Notes: generated from the letters alone by a model not told the origin. A stretch of 64,000 bases of DNA from Lolium rigidum (GCF_022539505.1 NC_061513.1:354931696-354995695), one strand, 5' to 3'; positions 10,398 through 24,100 are shown, counted from the stretch's first letter. Numbers and translations: made by a program.

Positions 10398-11065
10398 ATT
10401 CTGAAGCGAAGAATTCTTTTTCAGATAAAAGGCTGGCTTTGTAAATAAAGCGAAAGAGTGCGGCAGGAAAGAAGTCAGTTATTCTGAGATGAGGAGCTTG
10501 TCAAAGTTCGATTAACATATTTGTTCATTCCACTGAGCCACTCAAAGAACATAGATTCCCAAAACAGTTCACCTTTGCCTGTATATTTCAACTAACAATC
10601 ATGTCCTCTTCTCCTATTCAAATCATGCTATATGTTTTTCTCACTTCTATAATCCTCTATTTGTTTGCTGCAGAGAAAAGTCTTTCCAACCGTATAAACC
10701 AATGTGCTATCTTCAAATCTCCCTTGATTATATTCTGAAGCGAAGAATTCTTTTTCAGATAAAAGGCTGGCTTTAGAAATAAAGCGAAAGAGTGCGACAG
10801 GAAAGAAGTCAGTTATTCTGAGATGAGGAGCTTGTCAAAGTTCGATTAACATATTTGATCACTCGGAGACTGAGCCACTCGAAGAACATAGATTCCAAAA
10901 GAATTCACCTTTGTCTGTATATATCAACTAACAATCATGTGGTCTTATCCTATTCGAATCATGCTATATGTTTTTCTCACTTCTATAATCCTCTATTTCT
11001 TTGCTGCAGATAAAAGTCTTTCCAACCGTATAAACCAATGTGCTATCTTCAAATCGCCTTTGATC
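10398..11065. repeat. Direct tandem duplication, two units of about 334 bp
   Basis: The unit starting attctgaagcgaagaattc at 10398 is repeated from 10732 with only scattered differences, and the second copy ends near 11065. Each unit includes gaggagcttgtcaaagttcg and cttccaaccgtataaacc. It lies directly downstream of the TBL gene's stop codon. No coding content is recognised. Confidence 0.85.
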
Positions 11066-11102
11066 ATTTGACCTACACTATTCTACACCTCTTGGGATGA
11101 AT

Positions 11103-14071
11103 CTAACCGTCTTGGCCAGTGAGCGCGGCATAGAAGAGGATGTTCCAAGTGTCCGGGAGGCCGGCGATGCACCAATGGGTGCAGTCTTGGCCGAAGATGC
11201 CGCCATCATACTTGGTGGGGTGCGCGTCTTTCCTGAGCTGCGACAGGAATGTGAAGTCCAGCAGGTAGACCGGCTTGGCCATGCCGGCGAGGACGGTCCG
11301 GATGATCTCCTGCTGCGGCATCGGGCCGCCGGGGTACGGCCCTGTGCTGTTGAGCGGCTCCGTCTCCCCCATGCACGTCTTCTTTGGCGACGCGCCCCAT
11401 TCCTGTCCCCTGCGTAATAGCACACGTCGAGACGGTTACGGAATTGCATGACCCATACGCGATTCTGCTATGATGCCATCAGAGATTAATAGATATGGAT
11501 GAGACGAGATGCAAGCATGTGAAAGTCTGATGGCAAGTTGGTGGCTGTGGCTTAGCGGTTCAGTTGTTGCGGTCAAGGGCCAAGGCATGGGCCCTGATCC
11601 CAACAGCAGCACACTTACCTCTTTTTTCTGCTTGTGATAAGACGGGGAACCATGAGATGCCGGGAACGTAGTGCGCATGTGGCACTGAAGGATCCGATTC
11701 GCAAATCAAGAAGCAATCGTGGGAGGTAAATTACTTACTTGTAGTGAGAGGGGGAGATGCCCTGGAAGAAAACTTGAGTGTTGGTCTGGAGGAGGTTGAC
11801 ATCGACCCATCCGGCCCAGGTCTTGAGCGCCCTCGTGAAGGCCACCGTCCGGTCCATGTCCTTCATCACCTTGCCATCTACCTCAATGTAGTCCCAGCTG
11901 CAGCAAAGGCACACACACCCACCAAACAAATTCAGAATTCAGACATAACCAGCCTGCAAAATTCAGTAAGAAAAGAGACAAGACAGCGACTCACGGCTGC
12001 GTGGGGCCAGAGCGCGGCCACCAGTGCCATGAGTCGAAGACGAGCACATCGGCGCCGAGCCAGTTGCGGGCTTCGTCGATCTGGTCGAGCTTCAGCACGC
12101 GGCCGCCCTTCTCGGCGACGACGTCCACCAGGTAGTGCGTCAGGTAGTACACCAGCGTCACATTGTACTCCTGCATACATGCAGCAGACCGTTCGTCAGC
12201 TTCAGCTAGGCAGTACAAATAGCAAGTGCAATAACAGTACAGGTGACTGCCGACAGAGAATACGCCCCTGTTTCCCCATTTCGCTTTGTAGGACAGTACA
12301 GCTAGCTGGCCATTGAAGGAGGCTTCAAATCAGGCCACAGCTAGATCGCGGTCGCACGTGTGTGTCCTTGACTCGTTGTGCGTGTCGGCGCTGAATGAGG
12401 CCAGCCAAGGTTGTACTCGTCGAAGCTGGCCACCAGCAAAGGGCCGACATAGTACGCTGCGAGATCAAATTTTCTGGTACTGACACAAAAACATGAAATG
12501 CGTAGCAGCAGCAACAGGCCAAGTAAACGGTTGGGTGCAGTCTGCTTGTGATCGAACAACTGGACTGGAGTAAGCCAGGGCAATATAGAATCATGGAAAT
12601 GGGAGAGGGGGTCAAGAGAACATGTCACGCTAGGCTAGATCCGGCAGCAGATTATTAGCCATAGATCCCACCGTCCCAACGACACCAGCACCGGCAAGCC
12701 GACGGCAGGGGGCACACTCAGACAGCTCTTTCATTTCAGGCCAGCTCACTTCTGGAAATTGGCAAATTGCATAGGCTGGCCCAATTTTCTAGCTTTTGCC
12801 TATAGCAGATACTATGTTTCTTTCCTTTTTAATAAAACAGGCTGTTTTTTTAAACAAGTTTCTTTTTATTTTCATCCACAGAAGGTAATGAGATGGAAAA
12901 CCAGAGCGTGTATTAACCAGAGAAAATGGGTATCTAGAAAAATAACAAGAACAGTCGGAAAAGAATGAAGAAACGCCACATGCGGCAAGCAGCCGTCATA
13001 AATTGCAGAGTCAGGTACACGCGGCTCGCTCGACACTACCAAAGTCCAAACCAGACGACCTCACGGCGACCTGAATTTCGGTCGGCGGTGGCCGTTTCTA
13101 TTTTATACCCCTTGACTTGTGTCGCGCCTCGCGCGAGGCCATAAAAAAGCTAGCTTTTGTCCGGATCAGCCGCGCCGACAGACGCAGCGGATCCGACCGA
13201 TCACCGCCGGAGCTAGTGTCCCGCCGCGCCGCGCCCCACTTCACCCGACGAGGTCGGCCCCGCCGTCACCAGCTGTGCCGGACGCGAGCCGTAATTGGCC
13301 CAATCATGGTACCGCCGCGAATCTCAGCGGCGCACGACCTGTTAGCGTCCCACTGGACTCATCACCTTATCATGCCCCAAAGTGCCCAGGCCCCAACGAC
13401 ACCCCACAACTTTTTACTGGACAATCTTAAGCTTCAACCACGGTACTACAGCTCCTATTTGGAAAGAAAGCGTCGGCGCGCGCGGACGTACCTCGAACGT
13501 GACGGTGGTGGAGGGGCTGATCTTCCCCGACCTCGGCGACACCGTGGTGGTGGCGCCGGGCGCGGCGGCGTGGATCATGCACAGCAGCGACTCGTACTGG
13601 TTCAGCGCCAGCGAGTCGCCCACGAACATCACCTTCTTCCCCGACCACAGCCGCAGCAGCGCCAACCCGTCGAACCTGCGCACGCAACCCAGTCTCAAAC
13701 GCAATTCTCATTTCTCAATCTGGAAGCCGGCGCCGACCGGACGGCATTACGAATACCAACCTGGGCGGGGAGCAGGGCGGGCTGGGCAGCCACCGGTACC
13801 GGAGGTACCCGGTGTCGGGGCGGCCGAAGCGGCGGCAGTCGAACTCGGCGCGGACGAAGGGGCAGCTGGCCGAGTCGTACAGCGGGTACGCCTCGTCGGC
13901 CACCCAGGTCCCGGCGAACATGTCGCACGACCCCGGCGCCGACTTCTGGTGCTGGTGGTGCTTCCGGGAGGTGGTGATCGCCGCGGCGGCCGCCGCCGCG
14001 GTGCACGCCGCCAGGAGCGCCGCCACGATGGCCGCGGCGATCGCCGCGCGCCGCGTCATGGCGATCCCCAT
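11103..14071 (-). CDS. Trichome birefringence-like (TBL, DUF231) O-acetyltransferase
   Basis: TBL proteins are Golgi type-II membrane enzymes that O-acetylate cell-wall polysaccharides such as xylan, mannan or pectin. I read five exons (minus strand): 13761-14071, 13492-13675, 11995-12170, 11739-11897 and 11103-11409. All introns are GT-AG and phases match, giving 378 residues. An N-terminal hydrophobic anchor (about 8-31) is followed by the PMR5N domain (about 49-101, CDMFAGTWV to YRW). Next come the GDS box (residues 123-125 in [14 protein letters not shown]), a WHWWPRSG segment and the catalytic-type DxxH (Asp352/His355 in DCTHWC). The short N-terminus and compact length fit the TBL37-43-like group rather than long-stalk members. 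GPTQP replaces the usual short linker before [10 protein letters not shown]. All key residues are present and no break is seen. The polysaccharide substrate cannot be told from sequence. Confidence 0.9.
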
Positions 14072-14147
14072 CCTGGCAAGACGGGCAATGGGGGTGAGGC
14101 TGGAGGTTCCCTTCTTGTGACGGCCGAGGAGTGGGAAGTGTGATCAG

Positions 14148-14160
14148 GGGCTATATGTAG
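14148..14160 (-). promoter_or_regulatory. TATA-like element of the TBL gene
   Basis: On the minus strand ctacatatagccc lies about 80 bases upstream of the TBL ATG, a normal plant TATA distance. It is the only TATA-like word in the GC-rich leader. Confidence 0.55.
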
Positions 14161-17100
14161 GTGGCAGAGCTGGCCGATACGCCCTGTTATGGTAGGTGCT
14201 GATGTTTTTCCATGGCTGTATTCATCACGCATGGCTCGGGTCTAACAAAGGATTCGCTAGTAATAAATATGGTATTCATTTCTAGATTTACTTCTAAAAT
14301 AAACGGGTATTTATTATATACGTAATAAGAATCTGCTCGACGGTTCTTTTGGATGCGTGGTGTAAAAGAGTGATGATCATCAAACCTTTTGAGAAGGGCA
14401 GGCAACCCGAAAGGGGTCTTGCATCCGAACCCCATTGATGTTGTGATGCTACTGCTCGTCGAGTTGCTTGTTGTATTTGGAAACGGCACTGGTCTTGGGT
14501 TTTTTCATCTACACTGATAGTAGCTGTGCTCAGTGGAGGTCTTGTGGGTTCATGTCAGTATTCAGCGACTGTCTTAGTGCTGTCTTTTTCATGTAAATTC
14601 CGAAAGCATGTTTAGCGAGACCAATGTTTTTTTTAGCGAGACCAATGTTGACTGCGTGGACTTTGGGTGGAGTACTTCGTTTGATTTATTTAAAGACGTG
14701 GTTTATCCGATCATGTATACAAGGTTTTCTTTTTGGATGCGGCTAGGCCTAGAACTAAATTAGTTCTCACTGACCCAATGTTATCTGCAATTTATGTGTA
14801 ATGGAAAAAGGACATGGGATTATTGCATATCCATGTGTAATTCTAATGTACACGAATATAAAGATTTTAAAGTTGACCTAAAACTAACCGAATACTTGAT
14901 TAACCTAGAACTAGCAAAATGGTATCTTTTTCGAGGGGGCAAAGCACCAATTTATGTCTCGATTGTTGTACACAACTATTCTTACTGCAAATTATTTTAT
15001 ATCTACTTACAAAAAAAAGATAGAAAACACATACTCGTGGGCTCCATGCACGCAAGCTAGATTACATGTAAAACCTAGGAATCACGAATCAATTTGCTAA
15101 ACCATCGGCCAAACCGGTTGAACAAAGACGTTGAGACCATCTATAAGTGGTTGTGTCCAAAGTACTCTTGTCACGTGTATTGTCGATAATGAACCATATT
15201 GCAACTACTCACAAAGGAAGAAGAGGGGGAGGGGTGAAAAATATATCAAAATTAAGACCAATTTTTCCCAATTTTTTTGTAATTTTAAAGAGAGTCGATA
15301 TATTTATAATATTTAACTATTGCATAAGATTATCCCTAAGTTCTTCCAAAATTTTGAATATTTTCATTTAGTTCAAAATTTTCTATTACTGATACTTAGT
15401 ATCTTTCGAAAGTAATACGACTCGTACCTTCGTTCATGTGGTGAATATGGCACTAAACCAACTTTTTTTTTGTTTAGCTATGGTGGTCAAAATCACACTA
15501 CTATATTAGGAAAATAATCAACTATATTTTTTTTATCTTAAATCATAATTATTTGAATTTTTTTATAGTTTCGTGCTTCATTTTCTACACTAAATTTTAC
15601 AATAATATACATAGTATATCATAGTTTTTGGGAAGGTCTTATGGGACCAACTAAATGAATCATTGAAATATTTTGTTCCATCGGTTTAGACTTTTGGGCG
15701 AAATAGCTTGTGTATCTAGTTCAGTATGATTTTCATTAAGCTAAAAATGGCAGGGACGGTGATCTCTTAATATACATCATTTGTAGCATACTGAGCCTAT
15801 AATCAGTGGCAGGAATTGCGGGACGGACTCGATTCAAAATAGTGCAATTTACCTAGAAGATGTTAAATTAAATCTTGTAATGCAATTTGTACTAGTTCAT
15901 GTGTTTTGCCGGACAAAGCGGATCCCGCTTCTGCAAATTATGCCATATAGTAATACAAGTTTTATTTTGTAAGGTTACACAAAATAGTGGTTCCGTTTGG
16001 GAAATTGACTCAATAATGTTACTTAGGATACGACTAAAGACTACGCTGCGTACCTAAAGATAGTGTGGTGTTAAATGAGTATATTTCCTTCCATGACATC
16101 GCATCCAAGATATAAAGATAGCATGGTGTCAAATGAGTACTCCCTCCATTCCATTTTAGTTGATTCTGAATTACTACAAAGTTGTACTAAATCCAGAAAA
16201 ATAGGTAGCCATTTCTAGATTCTTACCTTGCCAAACTTGCTTGCGGCCATCTGACTCAAGAACCCGAAAGAGGAAGGGATGACACCAACTAAACGGAATG
16301 GTATAACGGGGCGTATCGGATGGGGAAATCTTAGGCCGCCCAAGATAAATCCTCCTCCCACACGTTATTCCAAGTTCTTCGTTGTCGTCTCTCCTAATCT
16401 GTATCTATTCACACTGCAGTATTCGTTTTTCTTTCAGAGAAACTTGATCATTCGTTATTCCTCACCTTTCTGGCCAGGACGGAGATTCTTTCTCTCAGGG
16501 ACAAATAAGATCTACTTTATCTCTGAAAGGACTCACCTTTCACTGCTCCCACTACTTCATCCCTGGTCCTGCATCAGGATGCAATTGTCAGTGTTCGATC
16601 GCTGGATTGCATAAAGACTGAAGCATGAATGTCGACCAAAACAGATCAGATGACAGCTGAGCAAGAGAATCCAGCTTTGGTAGCACGGGCATAGATCGAG
16701 AATCTGCAGACAAGCAGCAGTGAGAAACGTGCAGGGGGATCAAATGCTGACACCGGCTGCTCTCTCAGTTCAGCAGCGGTGAATTATGACCACATGCACG
16801 CAAACTGTACTAAAAGTCTAAATATGTTCATCTCAGATTGCAAAATTATGAGTAGACTAGATGTTCTTCTGACTCGATGTATGGTCCCAGCAAGCAGGTG
16901 TTAACTACCGCCGCCGAAAGCTTGCATCGCAAGCGTTAGTTAACACGATTTGCACTGATAACGCAGGGGGTCTACATGTTGTTAGAAACTTGATAGGAAT
17001 CGGTTCCACTAATAAGTGGCCGTATGCATGCAGTGGGGGTTACGGTACAACGAGAAGGAAAAGTGGACAATGGCCGCAGAGCATATTTCTTTTCTTCAGA

Positions 17101-17660
17101 AGTATACCAGCTGGTGACACGCATGGATTTTTGACCTATAATAAGTCCCAATTGCAGTGCAGTGTTTCCAACATATAAACATTGTTGCGTCTGAGTCGTT
17201 GATCCCCAAACGGACAAGGTAAGTCTGAGGCGTTTGGATGTTGGCTGTTTCGGGGACGTAACGTGCTCGTGCTAGCTTTGGCTTCTGCGGCCTGATCTTG
17301 TCCCAATCCTTTCAATCGAATGCTGTTGCATTGCGTGATTGCGTCCATCACGTTGTTCAGTTGTCGCTGTTCGGAAATCAAGGGGCGATCAATCATCATC
17401 ATTCATCAATTATTTGTGTTGCAGTGTGTAAGGAATGAAACGAAATGTTTGATTATCTTCAGGCTGGGGTCACACACAGACTTTAATCTTTAGCTTCCAG
17501 TGTACTTGTCTTTGGGGCAAAGGACTTAGATCGGACGTCTTGACCCACACAGTAATCATGGGAGGATACATCCGAACCAACTCAATGTTGGGGTACCTGA
17601 TTAGTGGCAACTAATTGTCCTACTGCTGCACAAGAAACTGCTGCGCCCAGCAAATCATAG
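14161..17660. other. Intergenic region without a recognised gene
   Basis: This is mostly AT-rich. Small items seen: a direct repeat of agcgagaccaatgtt (about 14615 and 14635); a 27-bp repeat starting aaagatag at about 16055 and 16114; and directly after it tactccctccattccatttt (16138-16157), which resembles one terminus of a Stowaway-type MITE. No matching second terminus was found. A 111-codon frame at 16279-16614 has no motif. I see no rRNA or tRNA gene. Confidence 0.5.
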
Positions 17661-17663
17661 CTT

Positions 17664-18773
17664 CACTATACTAGAAAATGGGCATTTAGTTCCGGTTGGT
17701 AAGGGCTTTTAGTTTTGGTTTTGCAACCAGGACTACAGAATCGGAACTAAAGACCCCACTAGTTCCGGTTATGCTGCGAATTGGATCGAAAGATCCCTCC
17801 ACGTGGACTGTGGGTGCGCGCCGAACGAATGACGTTTAGTCCCGGGTTGTAATACCAACCGAGATTACATGCCATGACGACTATTTCTTGTTCAATTTTT
17901 TCCCACACCATTATTTTTCTATTTTTTTTTTAGAATTTAGAGTATTTCAGTTATTTAACTAATTTAGTCTCTAACTACACTTAATCCTAAGTCAAATTGC
18001 TTACTTGTGGTTAAACTTCTCGATTGGTCACCATCCTCAAATTGCTACAGCACTAGGACGCTTAATTTCTCAGTTATTGATACTAGTATTATATCAATCC
18101 TATTAACTTGTTGGTCACGATGTCACACTTCTTTATTGTTTTAATTCCAAATATTTCTTTTAATAAACAAAAGTAATGATGTGATAATAATTAAATAAAT
18201 AACAATATTTTTTGTAAAACCTAAATCCTGAAAATTTTCGTACTTTCCTTGGCAGTTTGAGAATCTAAAACCGGGTAAACCCCTCTGAATTTGGATGTAA
18301 TTTTTCGCGTAAATACATTTTCATATATTGAACGTTGTTTTCGAGTTCGTATGCAACCAGAAATCTCATTTTACCGATACATGACGCAATTTTGCAAAAA
18401 AAAAGTTGAAATTCATATTTGTTAATTTCTCTTGCAACTAGATGACATAACACATGAACATCTTGAAGGATTTTATTTTTAGAATTTATTATTATTTTAT
18501 TTTGTATTTTACAAAGCTAAAAAAGGCGATCCACGGTGGACCGGAGGGGTGGAGCCAAAAAAAAAAGCCAAAAAACCTTTAATCCGGGTTGGAGTCTCCA
18601 ACCGGAAGTAAATGATAAACCTTTAGTTCCGGTATTTACGAACCGGGACTAAGACTTTTCGGCGTCTTAGCCGTTTGAATCGGGACTAACGCTCACATAA
18701 GTACCGGATCAAAACACGATCATGACTAATGCTCCGAATAGCTCCGAACGAAAGGTCTGTTTTTCTACTAGTG
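17664..18773. mobile_element. Small non-autonomous CACTA transposon (CACTA-3)
   Basis: Both ends fit the CACTA superfamily: cactatactagaaaatgg at the left and tttttctactagtg at the right. Subterminal words of the tttagttccggtt and aaccgggactaa type lie in both orientations at 17682-17790 and 18575-18720. The inner part is AT-rich and non-coding, so transposase must come from elsewhere. The 3-bp flanks are ctt and ctc, an imperfect duplication, which suggests an old insertion. Confidence 0.82.
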
Positions 18774-19042
18774 CTCAGTCATGTAGAGAATAGAATGTCA
18801 GGGATGGTTCAAAAGTTAGGTGCACTAAACCATGTTTATGATTTCATTTCACCGCTTACGTCGTACCTGTTGGAGGTTCGTAGAATTTTTCAATCCGAAG
18901 ATAAGATTCAAAAAAATTGCCCGAATCAGAATAGAACTTACTTAGTGATAATAGCTTCATTAAAGCTTTTACAACTTCATAACAAGTTATTTTTTAAATT
19001 TGATCTAATATTTTAGCAGATAATCTTTTTCTCGCCTCCTAT

Positions 19043-20161
19043 TGTTATCACCAGAATTTGACCGGATCAGAGGTGGGCCGCGATTAAAGATGGGCTTGAA
19101 GAATATACATGGAAGAAATACATGAATCGGCCTTATATGCAAAGTTTGGGCTAGTTTGGCTGTGTATCTGTAACATACTAGGATACGTGTCGGTTAGATA
19201 GAGTTTGGCTCGTGCACGGTTGGGATTATTCCCACGTTAGAAAGTCTACGGACTATAAATATGTATCTAGGGTTTATGAAATAAACAACAATCACGTTCA
19301 CCACAAACCAATCTAGGCGCATCGCCAACTCCCTTGTCTCGAGGGTTTAACAGTACACGTTTATTCGTCGTTCATACGTTGCTCGTGCTGAAGCCTTGTT
19401 GATGGCGAGCAACGTAGTTATCATAGATGTGTTAGGGTTAGCATTGTTTCATCGTATCATATGCTTTCGTCCGTGCAACCCTTAGACGTCTAGCCGCCCT
19501 TACACCTATCTTGGGTGTAAGGGCGGCACCCGCTTGATCATTATTTAGTAGATCCGATCCGTTATGATTGCTCCTTGTTCTTCAAGGATTAGTTTAATAT
19601 CCGCATAGTTAGGCCTTACAAAAGGGTTGAAGGATCCCAGTGGCGCGTAGGGTGTAGTTTGCTAGCCCTAGACAGGATGTTCCGGGGATCAACTTCGTGT
19701 TGGTTTTTAGGCCTTGTCTAGGGTCGGTTTACGATCACCGTGCGTGGCCGCCAGGCTCAATCACGAGTAGGATGTTCTGATTATGCGGTGAAAACCCCAA
19801 ATCGTAGTAGGTCGTTTTAGCTTTATTTTGATCAAGCAAGACCACCATCTGATCGTACACCTCGTACGGATCATGGGTGGATCGGCTCCTTGAGCCGATT
19901 CACAGGACAACCTGAGAGCCGATCGAGGCTCGTATTTAATGTTTACGTGTATGCCATGCAGGAAACTAAGCGAGGCACATCCAACACCTTCCCGACCGGG
20001 TATAGGTCAGGTGGCACGCCCTTGCACCGAGCATCGGACGTGCGTGCCGGAGTCTTTGCGGGCCGTCGCTCGGAGGGACCAGGGGCCAGCCGCGGACACT
20101 GGGAGCCTCCCGGCTCTCTCGTGTTGCCCGTCGCTGCTCGCCGGTGGGTTCGACCGCAACA
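19043..20161 (+). repeat. 5' LTR of gypsy copy B
   Basis: This is an 1119-bp LTR, TGTTATCACC to CGCAACA. The TATA-like ctataaata (about 19252-19260) precedes a gaaataaac word. Stem-loop H2 is at 19493-19527. Palindrome H1 is missing: the text runs gagggtttaacagtacacg where the partner LTR has the remnant at 33805-33837. Confidence 0.93.
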
Positions 20162-20222
20162 CATTCCGGCACGCCCGGTGGGACAATCTTCGACATCAAC
20201 CGCATCGCCATCTACATCCGAG

Positions 20223-21106
20223 ATGGCGGAAGGCACTCCGATCACGTACGAGGATCCGACCGAGGAGCTCAAGAAGAAGTATGACGAGGTCAAAGCGATC
20301 CTCGAAGCCGACCTCATCGGCTCTTTTCACGGAACCCGCTCACATGGCATCGGGTGGAAAGGGTTCTCACCTGAAGGCGCGCTCGATGGAGTGGACCTGT
20401 CCGCCCCGTCGGAAGAACGCACCGGGTCTCGCGTCGGGAGATTAACTTCATGGTAGCTCATTCGCTACACCGCCATTCTGAGAGCCTGGTGAACACTTTG
20501 GAGCGTGTCGCTCTTCGCGTGATCCAGGAAATCGTGAAGCATCAGTACTCTCCGCCAGGACCAGCTCTAGGGACTCACCAAGGAGAGATGCCACTCCAGT
20601 CCCGACCACCGCTGCCATTCGCGGTGGCAGCACCAGAAGTGCCGATTTCACCGGCATACGTCGTCTACAAGAGCGGTGGTAACCCTAGTGATTACCAGGT
20701 CGACATCAACATGGTGGGATCTGGACACCACCCTGGTGAGGACAGAGACGAGGGCAGCTGTTCTCATAGCGAGGACAAGGAGGAAGCCGTTCCACGCGAT
20801 CGGCTCCGACACTTCCAAAAAATCCTGGTTACAATCAAGACGAAGGCCGAGTCCAGCAATCGGCCCGTATCATCCTTACCACACGTTCTCCATGTATTTG
20901 GTGTCGACCTCACAGGTGACGGAAAGCTAGGGTATGGGTTTACATCGGCTGATGAGCTAGAAGAAGTCGACATCGGCCCTGGGGATAAGCCGCGACCAAC
21001 TTTTATCAGCAAGAAGTTAGATCCGCATCTTAGGAGTCAGATGATAGCTCTGTTAAAAGAATACCCAGATTGCTTTGCATGGGATTACACGGAGATGCCA
21101 GGTTAG
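20223..21106 (+). pseudogene. Gag remnant and pre-RT linker of copy B
   Basis: The ATG at 20223 opens gag (MAEGTPITYEDPTEELKKK). A frameshift near 20440-20455 moves the frame to MVAHSLHRHSESLVNTLERV. Compared with copy A the protein jumps from NPSDYQ directly to DINMVGSGHH, which removes about 500 residues including the whole gag domain and the KYATP repeats. After PRDRLR it jumps again, from gag into the linker that precedes RT (DLTGDGKLGYGFTSADELEEVDIG, then DKPRPTFISKKLDP). The cysteine cluster and the protease are gone. So this copy could not supply capsid. Confidence 0.8.
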
Positions 21107-24100
21107 ACAGGAGCATCATTGAACATCGGCTCCCCTTAAGAAAGGATTTCGGCCGTTCCAACAACGAGCACGCCGGATGAAGGCCGAAATTCCGGAAGAG
21201 GTCAAGAAAGAGATCGAGAAAATGTTGGCCGCCGGGTTCATCGAGCCATGCGGGTATGCTTCGAATGGATCTCCGTGCATCGTACCTGTAGAGAAGAAAG
21301 ACGGCCGATGGCGTGTGGCCATAGACTTCCGAGATCTCAACGAGCCACTCCAAAAGATGAATATCCGATGCTCGTGGCGAAAACGTTGATCAATGCGAGC
21401 CGCTGGCCACAAGGTGTTGAGCTTCATGGATGGCAACGCCGGCTATAACCAAATTTTCATGGCTCCGGAAGATATACACAAGACCGCATTCGGAGTACCG
21501 GGGTCAGTAGGCTTGTTTGAATATGTAGTCATGACCTTTGGATTGAAGAATGCTGGTGCGACATACCAAAGAGCCATGAATTATATATTTCACGATCTGA
21601 TCGGCAAGTTGGTGGAAATCTACATCGATGACGTGGTGGTCAAATCTGTCTCCATGGAGGGACACTTGGATGATTTGCGACGCATCCTAGACCGAACTCG
21701 GAAGTTCGGACTGAGAATGAATCCAAAGAAGTGTGCCTTTGGTGTGACGGCCGGTCAGTTCCTAGGGTTTCTGGTTCATGAACGGGGAATTGAAATCGGC
21801 CTGAAAAGTCAAGAGGCAGTGCGTACCATGCAGCCGCCTACCACGAAGAAGGAGCTCCAGCGTCTTATCGGCAAGATCAACTTCGTCCGACGATTCATCT
21901 CTAACCTATCAGGACGAATCGAGCCGTTCATGGCGTTGGTGAAAATTAAATCTGATGACGAGTTTCACTGGGGGGCAGAACAGCAGCACGCGTTTGACGA
22001 GATTAAGCGGTATCTGACAACGCCGCCTGTGCTAGTTCCACCCCAACAAGACAGGCCGTTCTATATCTACTTATCTGTGGCCGATACGTCCATCGCCTCA
22101 GTGGTGGTGCAACTCTATGAGGGTGTTGAAAAGGTCGTGTTCTATCTCGGCGAAGGATGTTGGACGCGGAGACACGGTATCCCGAGGTCGAGAAGCTATG
22201 TCTCTGCCTCGTTCTTCACCTGCACCAAGCTTCATCATATCCTTTTGACGGCAGAGATCATCGTCATATGCAAGTCAGACGTTGTCAAACACATGCTGTC
22301 GGCCCCTGTTTTGAAAGGCCGACTTGGTAAGTGGATGTTGGCATTGTCGGAGTTCGATCTTCGGTATCAGCCTGCGAAAGCAGTCAAGGGGCAAGCGTTG
22401 GCCGATCTTATAGCTGAACGGATTAATACTAATATAGCAGCACTATCTGTACGTGCATGGGCTATGTTCTTCGATGGATCGGCTTGTGACGATGGTTGTG
22501 GCATCGGCATTTTGCTCGTGTCGCCTAGGGGGGCAACATATTCTTTCGCCATCAGGCTATCTACCGCTTGCACCAACAATGTTGCTGAGTATGAGGCAGT
22601 GCGCAAGGGAATGGAGTTGCTTTTGGAAGCCGGGGCAGAGGCAGTGGAGCTTTTTGGAGACTCGAAGTTGGTGATCTCTCAACTCACGGACGAATACAAG
22701 TGCGAGAGTGAGTCGCTTTTTCCATATTGGATGGAGTGTCGCGAGCTGATGACACATTTTCGGTACATCAATTTCAATTGGGTCCCAAGGTCTCAGAATA
22801 CCGACGCCAATGATCTTGCACAGATGGCGTCAGGGTACAAGGACATACCAGACGGGTCAGAAGTTCAGGTGCGGTTCCTGGAACAGGGATGATTGGAGAG
22901 CCGATATCTTCAATTATTTGAAGGATTCGGCTCGGGGGCACCTAAAAGGATAAGATACAAGGCTATGAAATATGTCCTTATAGGAGATGACATGTTCTAC
23001 AGGACGTTGGAAGGGTTACTACTCAAATGCCTGGGACCAACTGAGTCTAATCGGCTCTTACATGAGGTGCATGAAGGCGCCTGTGGAACTCACCAATCGG
23101 CTCATAAGATGAAGTGGTTAATTAGGCGATCAGGATTTTATTGGCCTACCATGCTTGAGGACTGCTTCAAGTACTACAAGGGATGCCAAGCGTGTCAGAT
23201 GTTCGGAAAAATTCAGATGGTACCCGCATCAGCGATGAACCCCATCATCAAACCTTGGCCATTTCGAGGTTGGGGCATGGATATGATCGGCAAAATCCAT
23301 CCTCCATCGAGCAAGAACCACGAGTGGATTCTGGCCATTACAGATTATTTCACCAAATGGGTGGAGGCCGTTCCCATGAAGAAGGTAAAATCGGAAGATG
23401 TTATCCAATTTGTCAAAGAACATGTCATTCATAGGTTTGGGATTCCCCAAACCATCACGACCGATGGAGGTTCGGTTTTTGTCTCTAAAGAATTCAGAAA
23501 GTTCTGCGATGACATGGGGATTAAGCTAATCCGATCATCTCCATACTATGCTCAAGCCAACGGGCAAGCCGAAGCATCCAATCAAAGCCTGATCAAGCTG
23601 ATTAAGAGGAAGATTGACGAGAACCCTAGGGTGTGGCATGAGACGTTGTCAGAGGCTTTGTGGGCCTATCGCATGTCGTGCCATGGAGCTATAAAGACTT
23701 CGCCGTACCAGCTTTTCTATGGGCAGGAGGCCGTATTACCTTGGGAAATTACGGCTGGATCGAGACGTGTCACGTTTCGAATGACCTGACGCCTCGAAGA
23801 GTATGCAACCCCGATGAGTGACACTATTGAGGATGCAACGGAACTTAGACTTTGGTCGTTGGAGAAGATTAAAGAGAACAAAGCCAGGGTAGCTCGGGCA
23901 TACAATAAGAAGGTGAGACCAAAGGAGTTTCAAGTTGGTGATCTAGTATGGGAAGCCGTGTTGCCACTAGGAACCAGGGATAAAGCATATGGAAAATGGT
24001 CTCCTAATTGGCACGGTCCTTACAAAGTCATCCGAGGTTACGAAGGGCAATGCCTACATGCTTGAGCAGTTGGATGGTGTGAAGTTCCCAGTGGCCGTCA

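Noticed and set aside
13117..14143. Long plus-strand frames over the TBL gene
   Set aside because: GC-rich antisense shadows of TBL exons 1 and 2.
16138..16157. Stowaway MITE
   Set aside because: Only one terminus (tactccctccatt) is seen, with no matching inverted end within a MITE-like distance.
16279..16614. 111-codon open frame
   Set aside because: No motif, no splice signals, no coding-like composition; it crosses AT-rich intergenic DNA.
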